The notes under the pieces were generated by a model that searched no databases, was not told where the DNA came from, and saw only the letters and a list, made by a program, of their open reading frames with translations. From Nitrospira sp. (GTDB lineage: Bacteria; Nitrospirota; Nitrospiria; Nitrospirales; Nitrospiraceae), in contig VOPT01000024.1 in the NCBI GenBank assembly GCA_009594865.1, positions 1 through 57,687 on the forward strand: a stretch of 57,687 nt of DNA, given 5' to 3'. This document shows, in pieces, positions 52,447-57,687 of the stretch (the stretch's first letter is position 1; each line of letters starts with the position of its first letter). A program made the position numbers and the translations under genes.

Positions 52447-53650
52447 GGCATCCTCCCAGTTTCTGCGCAAAGGCGATGGTGCGTGACACGCCCTCCAGCA
52501 CGTCTTCTTCCAGCCCGCACACAGCCAGGCGGATATGTGACGCATAGGCCTCCCCGAAGCAGCGTCCGGGCGTCACTGCCGTATGTTGTTCTTCCAGGAG
52601 ACGCCGGCAGAACGTCATATCGTCGAGACCGGTCCCGGTGATATCGACAAAGAGATAAAAGCCTGCTTCCGGATGGTGGCCGTGCAACAGTCCGCTTTGA
52701 GTGAGACGATCATGGCAGGTTGCAATGAGACGCTGATTCCTGGCGCGCACCTCTGCAGCATAGGCGTCGAGCACGGACAACCCCGCGATACACCCGCTCT
52801 GGGTAAAGCCGGGAAGGCACGAGTAGAGCGTGGAATTGGAGAGGGCGAGTTTAGCAACGACCGCCTCATGCGCCAGGGCATACCCGGTACGAAATCCCGG
52901 AATGGACAACACTTTGGAGAACGACGACATGGCGACGACATGTCCAACCTGCGGGGCCGCCAGGCTGACATGCGAACCATCGAAGGTCAGATCGGCATAG
53001 GTTTCATCGCTCAGGAGCCAGATTCCTGCCTGCCCGCACCGTGCCGCCAGCTCCTGAAGGACCGCCGGCTCATAGACGGCGCCGGTCGGATTATTGGCAC
53101 TGTTGACAATAATCGCCTTCGGTTTTGCCGCCAGAGCAACATCGATGGACAGCCGTGACAGCCGAAAGCCATCGCGAGACGGGAGCGTAACGGGCATGAC
53201 TTCAAGCTCGAGATGTGCCGCTGCTGCCCAATAGGAAGGAAACGCCGGCGTGAACAGCACCACACGGTCCCCAGGGTTGCAGGTGATATCCAGAAACTGG
53301 TGAATGAGCATATTCGCAGGGCTGATGACGACCTGCGAGGGGGCAATCGGTTTCCCGATCAACGAGGCGTAACGTTCGGCCACTGCCGTGCGCAATTCTT
53401 GTAGGCCGGCCATCGGTGCATACCCGACGTGCTTGGCTTGCAGTTCGTTAATCGCGGCCTCAAGAATCTTGACGGGAGGAGGGATGCGCGGATTGCCGAG
53501 TTCAAGGTGATAAATCCGATGCCCCTGGCGTTCCAGGGCTTGCGCACGATCCAATACGCGAAACATTTCCTGCCCGATCAGCCGTTCGCCTCGTGAGGAA
53601 AAGGCCGGTCTGGCCAGAGCCTTCGGCATCGGCACCCCCTGCTGGCTCAT
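52430..53650 (-). CDS. PLP-dependent aminotransferase, class I/II
   Basis: 406 residues. Fold type I aminotransferase: HLELGNPRIPPP, GYAPMAGLQELRTAVAERY, NSANNPTGAVYEP, LLSDETYADL, and the PLP lysine in MSSFSKVLSIPGFRTGYALA. It resembles aspartate/histidinol-type enzymes more than the DegT sugar aminotransferases. ATG overlaps the nucleotidyltransferase stop by four bases. It may supply an amino-acid-derived substituent of the glycan. Substrate unknown. Confidence 0.87.
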   Translation of the reverse strand: MSQQGVPMPKALARPAFSSRGERLIGQEMFRVLDRAQALERQGHRIYHLELGNPRIPPPVKILEAAINELQAKHVGYAPMAGLQELRTAVAERYASLIGKPIAPSQVVISPANMLIHQFLDITCNPGDRVVLFTPAFPSYWAAAAHLELEVMPVTLPSRDGFRLSRLSIDVALAAKPKAIIVNSANNPTGAVYEPAVLQELAARCGQAGIWLLSDETYADLTFDGSHVSLAAPQVGHVVAMSSFSKVLSIPGFRTGYALAHEAVVAKLALSNSTLYSCLPGFTQSGCIAGLSVLDAYAAEVRARNQRLIATCHDRLTQSGLLHGHHPEAGFYLFVDITGTGLDDMTFCRRLLEEQHTAVTPGRCFGEAYASHIRLAVCGLEEDVLEGVSRTIAFAQKLGGCRVQAA

Positions 53651-54411
53651 CGTGACATCGATCCTTGTTTTTGATGGAGGAGCGAGGTCGGGAAATAGGC
53701 CGATGTGTCCGTCCAGATTTCACGGAAACGGGCCAGCCGTTCCGGCGTACCGATGTCGTGCAGCGGGCTGGCGGTGACGAAGCCATAACACTGCTCCGTG
53801 GCGAGTCGCGGCAGCAGGTCCCGCTCCAGCGACCAGACCGGCATGTCCGGAAAAAGTGTGGTGACGGCGCGATCGAACAGATAGACCCCGGCATTGTGAT
53901 AGGTCGAGGTCCGCTTTCGTGGTTTCTCAACCATCGACAACAGGCGATCGCCCTCCCCTAACGCCACCGCACCGGTGTCTTCTCGTGTGTCGTCGTGAGT
54001 GACGGCAATCGTTGCGCCCGCCCGTTTTCTAGTATGAAATCGCAACAAACGCTCAGGATCGATCTCGCAGAATGAATCGCCATTCAGCACCAAAAACGGA
54101 TTGCTCCGCACCAGCGGCATGGCATGCGCCAGCGCCCCACCGGTGCCGAGGGGGACCGGATCGCGCACAAACACCGTCTCATAGGGCCCGCGGTGGCGCA
54201 GGAACCAGTCCTCGATCATCTCTCCGAAATGCCCCGTGCTGAAAATAAAGCGGCGCGCGCCATGGCGCAGGAAATGTTCGACCAGCAACGACACGAACGG
54301 TCGACCGTGAATCTCCGCCATCGGTTTCGGACGGTCGGATACGACGGATTGCAGCCTGGTGCCGAATCCCCCGCAGAGAATGATCACGTCACAGTCGGGA
54401 AACCGGGCCAT
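53647..54411 (-). CDS. hddC: Sugar-1-phosphate nucleotidyltransferase, HddC-like
   Basis: 254 residues from ATG at 54411, overlapping the kinase stop by one base (TGATG). Nucleotidyltransferase signature VIILCGGFGTRLQSVVSDRP with PKPMAEIHGRPFV, FLVLNGDSFCEID and AVTHDDTREDTGAV. The neighbouring HddA-like kinase makes D-glycero-alpha-D-manno-heptose 1-phosphate guanylyltransferase the best reading (GDP-heptose formation). Similar enzymes act on glucose or mannose 1-phosphate, so the assignment depends on context. Confidence 0.8.
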   Translation of the reverse strand: MARFPDCDVIILCGGFGTRLQSVVSDRPKPMAEIHGRPFVSLLVEHFLRHGARRFIFSTGHFGEMIEDWFLRHRGPYETVFVRDPVPLGTGGALAHAMPLVRSNPFLVLNGDSFCEIDPERLLRFHTRKRAGATIAVTHDDTREDTGAVALGEGDRLLSMVEKPRKRTSTYHNAGVYLFDRAVTTLFPDMPVWSLERDLLPRLATEQCYGFVTASPLHDIGTPERLARFREIWTDTSAYFPTSLLHQKQGSMSR

Positions 54412-55481
54412 CAGGCCGCCTTTCCAAGGAGAGTAGCCTTCAGCCGGGCCGCGGTCTGCACGGAGCTTTGCGCCCACACGTCATCCAGCATCAGCTGATC
54501 TTCCTGATAAAACACGATTTGGGTGCCCAGTCCTTCAAACTTAAAGGGGACCTGGAGCAAGCCCGGAAGTGCCAGACGAATGCGCTCATGATCCTCCGGC
54601 CTGGCGAACAGCAGCATGAACCCCCCGCCGCCGGCTCCAAGCAACTTGCCTCCCAACGCACCCGCTTGCCGGGCCGCCGTATAGATGTCGTCGATGGCTG
54701 GTGTGGTGATACGAGAGGTCAGGCGCCGTTTGAGCATCCAGGCCTCATGCAGCATGCTGCCGAAGTCAGCCAAATCCCGTTCGCCCGTCAGGATCGACAC
54801 GCCCTCATCGACCATCTGCAACATCGTGGATAATTCACCCTGACGTTGTTTCGTGCGATCGATCTGCTCGCGGGCGACTTCCGAGGCGATCCGAGAAAAC
54901 CCGGTGAAGTAGAGTTGGAGGTGGTTTTGAAACGCCGCGAGCCGTTCCGGTTGCATGATGATCGGCGCATGACCGATGTCGCCATTCTGAAAAAACGTCG
55001 CTTTGCACAGGCCGCCATGCGCCGCAAGCACTTGGTCCTGACATCCCACGGCCTCGCCGAGCACATCCTGTTCGACATGGATCGCAGCTTGAGCCAACTG
55101 CGCTTTGCTGGGCATGATGTGCTGCAAGGCGTACAGTGTATGGAGTAAGCCCACGGTAAAGGAGGAACTGGATCCCAACCCCGTTCGCGCGGGCAGGTCG
55201 CCGTCGTGATGGATCTCCAGCCCGTCGTCGATGTTGAGGTACTTCAGCACGCCGCGGACGGCGGGATGCTCAATCTCCTGATTATTGTTCACGAGTTCGA
55301 TGCGGGAATAGGCAATCCTGGTGCGATGTTCGAAGAACGGGGGCAGCTGCCGGCAGCTGATGTAGCAGTATTTATCGATGGTCGTCGCGAGCACCGCTCC
55401 GCCATGTTCCCGGAACCAGACGGGGTAGTCGGTACCGCCACCGAAAAACGAGATACGGAACGGCGTTCGGCTGATGATCAT
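54411..55481 (-). CDS. hddA: GHMP kinase, D-glycero-D-manno-heptose 7-phosphate kinase-like
   Basis: 356 residues. The N-terminus MIISRTPFRISFFGGGTDYP is the HddA/GHMP-sugar-kinase opening; the ATP loop is ARTGLGSSSSFTVGLL; C-terminal GGKLLGAGGGGFMLLF. HddA phosphorylates heptose 7-phosphate at C1 in the GDP-D-glycero-alpha-D-manno-heptose route. The isomerase (GmhA) and phosphatase (GmhB) of that route are not in this window and may be beyond the right edge or shared with LPS-core synthesis. Confidence 0.87.
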   Translation of the reverse strand: MIISRTPFRISFFGGGTDYPVWFREHGGAVLATTIDKYCYISCRQLPPFFEHRTRIAYSRIELVNNNQEIEHPAVRGVLKYLNIDDGLEIHHDGDLPARTGLGSSSSFTVGLLHTLYALQHIMPSKAQLAQAAIHVEQDVLGEAVGCQDQVLAAHGGLCKATFFQNGDIGHAPIIMQPERLAAFQNHLQLYFTGFSRIASEVAREQIDRTKQRQGELSTMLQMVDEGVSILTGERDLADFGSMLHEAWMLKRRLTSRITTPAIDDIYTAARQAGALGGKLLGAGGGGFMLLFARPEDHERIRLALPGLLQVPFKFEGLGTQIVFYQEDQLMLDDVWAQSSVQTAARLKATLLGKAA

Positions 55482-55511
55482 CCTCGCCCTCGCTGCCGGC
55501 TTGCGCTGAAC

Positions 55512-56459
55512 TCAGACATTGGCATATTGGCCGGCTTTGACGACCGTGTAGCACTTGATCAACTCGCGGATTCCGCGTTCCAGCGACCATTCAGGCTTGA
55601 ACCCGGTTTCCAGCAGGCGTTGATTCGAGACGATGTAATCGCGTTTATCCGGATCCTCGCCGATCGGCGCTTCGAAGGAGACGAACTGCGGGAGCACGCG
55701 CTGGATTTCGCGGCAGAGTTCGAGCTTGGAGAGATTGGCATCGTCCAATCCGACGTTATACGGCTGGTTTTTCATGTCGTCGAAGTGATCGATCGCATGG
55801 AGGAACGTGCGTACGACATCCCGGATATGGATGTAATTGCGTTTGCAGTGGCCTTCAAACACGACGACCGCTCGATCCTGTACCGCCCGCCACACGAAAT
55901 CGTTGACCAGGAGGTCCATGCGCATCCGCGGCGACACGCCGAACACCGTCGCCAGGCGAAGCGTAATCGCATTGCCACGATCCAGAACGACTCGCTCGGC
56001 CTTGACCTTGGTTTCGCCATACAGGCTGATGGGGCGAAGCGGCGAATCTTCGGTGCACGGCACACCGGGTTGGCCGATGCCATACCCGCTGTTGGTCACA
56101 GGGAAAATGATCTGCTGGCGAGGAGAGGACAGTTTGCAGAGTAGTTGGACGGCTTCAAAGTTCACCGTATACGCGCCGACTCGGTCTCTGTCACAGAGGG
56201 GCGCTCCGACCAACGCCGCCAGCGGGATGATGATATCGGCCTTGCGCAGCAAATCGGTCAGCAGCCGTTCATCCCGGCAGTCTCCCCGCACGACCTGAAA
56301 CTTCTCTTCGGCACAGCAATCCATCAGACTGTTTTGCCGGTACATAAAATTATCGAGGACCGTCACCGCATACCCGCGATCCAGCAATCGTCTGGTCAGC
56401 ACTGAGCCCAGGTATCCAGCGCCGCCGGTGATGAGGACATGTGTCGAGCCTGTCGTCAT
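55512..56459 (-). CDS. NAD-dependent sugar epimerase/dehydratase (extended SDR)
   Basis: 315 residues from ATG at 56459 (AGGGAG upstream); ten more codons are open. NAD motif VLITGGAGYLGSVLTRRLLD, catalytic Ser in PVTNSGYGIG and Tyr/Lys in SLYGETKVKAERV. The TNSGYG motif lacks the T/S-D-E of 4,6-dehydratases, so epimerase, reductase or another 4-keto-processing role is more likely. It lies between the ColD-like and HddA-like genes and so probably works on the same nucleotide-heptose. Confidence 0.85.
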   Translation of the reverse strand: MTTGSTHVLITGGAGYLGSVLTRRLLDRGYAVTVLDNFMYRQNSLMDCCAEEKFQVVRGDCRDERLLTDLLRKADIIIPLAALVGAPLCDRDRVGAYTVNFEAVQLLCKLSSPRQQIIFPVTNSGYGIGQPGVPCTEDSPLRPISLYGETKVKAERVVLDRGNAITLRLATVFGVSPRMRMDLLVNDFVWRAVQDRAVVVFEGHCKRNYIHIRDVVRTFLHAIDHFDDMKNQPYNVGLDDANLSKLELCREIQRVLPQFVSFEAPIGEDPDKRDYIVSNQRLLETGFKPEWSLERGIRELIKCYTVVKAGQYANV

Positions 56460-56511
56460 AGTCAATCGAGCTCCCTCTGGCTGTGCCACTCGTGCTGCCT
56501 CACTCCCCTGT

Positions 56512-57687
56512 TCATGCGGCCTCCAGGACGATGCGGGAAATCTGCAGGACGTCCTGGTCGGTCATCGAAGCGTGATTCGGCAGAAAAAATCCGCAATGAT
56601 GGACCCGGTCGGCCACGGGAAAACTGGCTTTCCCGTAGCGATTCATCCAGAACGGATGCAGGCCCAGGTTGCCGGCTGAGAAGATGCGTGTTTCCACTCC
56701 CTCGGCCACCAAGGCCCGAACGATGCGCTTCCGTTGTTCGGGGCTATCGGCCAGCAGGCCAAAGGAAATGCTGGCGACCTTGCTACCTTGCGGCGGCCGC
56801 TGCGTGTAAAACCGCTTCCCCAGTTGCTCGAGATAGCGTTCGTGATTCGCTTGCCGCCGACCGGTCATCCAATCCAGCTTGCGCAATTGCTCGAGCCCGA
56901 TGAAGGCATTCAGGTCGGTTGAACGCAGATTGAATCCCGGCTCGTAAAACACGAAGGGCGAATGGAAGTCGTCCACCTGATACTGGTCGACCAGTTCCTG
57001 ATGCCGCGCCTGATCCACATCTTTGCTCCATCCGTGGCTGCGTAACATCAGGAGGAGATTCCTGAGCTCCCTGTCGCTCGACGACACCATGCCGCCTTCG
57101 ATCGTGGACATCTGATGCCCGAAATAAAACGAGAAGCTCGCCATATCGCCGAACGTTCCCACTTTCCGGCCCTCGTACTCGGCGCCGATGGCGGCGCAGG
57201 CGTCTTCGAGGAGATAAAACCCGTACCGATCTTTCAATGTCTGCAGCTCGCGCATTCGATGCGGCACACCGAGCACCTGAACCAGCAACACCGTCTGCGC
57301 GTGATGTCGCTTCAGCAGGTCCTCAAGATGATTGAGATCGAGGCCGAAGGTGTCCGGATCGGCTTCGCACATATACGGGGTAAAGCCGAACTGAATGGCC
57401 GGGGCGATTGATGTGACCCAGCCGACGCTGGGGACGATGACATTCGTATTGCGCAACTTCCCCGATCGCAGCAAGGCGTAATACATGAGGAGATTGGCCG
57501 ATGATCCTGAATTGCAATGCACCGAATAGGGGCGTCCCAGCCACTGCGACCAGCGTTGTTCGAAATCGAGCGTCACCGCGCCCTTGGTGAGTCGCGGGTA
57601 GGTCCGCAGCCACTCGATCAAATGGTCGATATCCTGCCGGTCGATCGTGTCCTGAGCCAGACACCATCGCGGGTTGAGCTTGGCACT
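56512..57687 (-). CDS. ColD-like PLP sugar 3-dehydratase (5' end outside the window)
   Basis: The frame is open to the right edge, adding at least 22 residues before the TTG at 57621; the true start is outside. DegT/AHBA fold: HCNSGSSANLLMYYALL, LLEDACAAIGAEY, GTFGDMASFSFYFGHQMSTI. The PLP lysine of sugar aminotransferases (FxPxKN) is here His, as in ColD (FFSHHISTMEGG) and RfbH, which remove the C3 hydroxyl of a 4-keto-6-deoxy sugar. LRSHGWSKDVD also fits ColD. The product would be a 3-deoxy or 3,6-dideoxy sugar, probably of the nucleotide-heptose made downstream. Confidence 0.85.
   Translation of the reverse strand, partial: SAKLNPRWCLAQDTIDRQDIDHLIEWLRTYPRLTKGAVTLDFEQRWSQWLGRPYSVHCNSGSSANLLMYYALLRSGKLRNTNVIVPSVGWVTSIAPAIQFGFTPYMCEADPDTFGLDLNHLEDLLKRHHAQTVLLVQVLGVPHRMRELQTLKDRYGFYLLEDACAAIGAEYEGRKVGTFGDMASFSFYFGHQMSTIEGGMVSSSDRELRNLLLMLRSHGWSKDVDQARHQELVDQYQVDDFHSPFVFYEPGFNLRSTDLNAFIGLEQLRKLDWMTGRRQANHERYLEQLGKRFYTQRPPQGSKVASISFGLLADSPEQRKRIVRALVAEGVETRIFSAGNLGLHPFWMNRYGKASFPVADRVHHCGFFLPNHASMTDQDVLQISRIVLEAA

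Noticed and set aside
52447..52545. N-terminal extension of the radical SAM gene
   Set aside because: It overlaps the aminotransferase coding region and reads Trp/Cys/Arg-rich; GTG at 52446 has an excellent Shine-Dalgarno.

Overview
The window is a gene-dense stretch of a moderately GC-rich Gram-negative genome. It carries one large chemotaxis/flagellar locus followed by what looks like a flagellin-glycosylation island. The combination of duplicated che genes, CheZ and CheD together, a flagellin-FlaG-FliD-FliS block, a 2x[4Fe-4S] ferredoxin next to ribBA and a DUF420 membrane protein fits Nitrospirota (probably Nitrospira). That assignment rests on gene content only and was not tested by alignment. 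Almost every gene is on the minus strand, so transcription runs from right to left. Only the truncated gene at the left edge, an 80-residue ORF at 21.2 kb and a MinD/FlhG-like ATPase at 30.3 kb are on the plus strand. No tRNA, rRNA, CRISPR array or insertion sequence was recognised, and no intergenic gap exceeds about 300 bases.

Left edge (1-3.8 kb): the 3' part of a heparinase II/III-family gene, then an AbrB/VapC toxin-antitoxin pair lying between an intact wecB (UDP-GlcNAc 2-epimerase) and a diverged remnant of a wecB 3' end, then a small lipoprotein. Chemotaxis block A (3.8-10.2 kb) reads DUF420 protein, cheR, cheD, cheB, two STAS proteins, receiver-PP2C phosphatase, Hpt protein, receiver-HATPase. 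The last five form a complete partner-switching module. Block B (10.3-21 kb) reads motA, motB, STAS, MCP-like protein, cheY, cheA, ribBA, ferredoxin, cheW, and a soluble triple-PAS MCP with a CheR-tethering-like tail. Block C (21.4-30.2 kb) reads small HTH protein, cheR, cheY, cheZ, cheA, cheV, cheB, a haem-c-type (CxxCH) MCP, cheW. Both CheA proteins carry tandem MshEN-like motifs between the Hpt and dimerisation domains.

Flagellar filament block (31.3-36.2 kb): a 180-residue orphan protein, fliC (with a clear sigma-28 promoter), flaG, fliD, fliS, fliT-like and a PilZ protein. Five sigma-28-type promoters were found upstream of fliC, the DUF420 operon, the STAS-MCP-cheY-cheA operon, the HTH-cheR operon and cheB2.

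Glycosylation island (36.2-57.7 kb, right edge open): a ColD-like PLP sugar 3-dehydratase (catalytic Lys replaced by His), an SDR, HddA- and HddC-like GDP-heptose enzymes, a PLP aminotransferase, two B12-binding radical SAM proteins, a TPP-dependent acetolactate-synthase-like enzyme, a 2178-residue multidomain glycosyltransferase/methyltransferase, two GT9 heptosyltransferase-like proteins and a CgeB-type transferase with a Maf-like N-terminus. Many genes overlap by 1-17 bases, and the island runs directly into the filament genes. Together these suggest an assembly line that makes an unusual, probably heptose-derived deoxysugar and attaches it to the short 275-residue flagellin.
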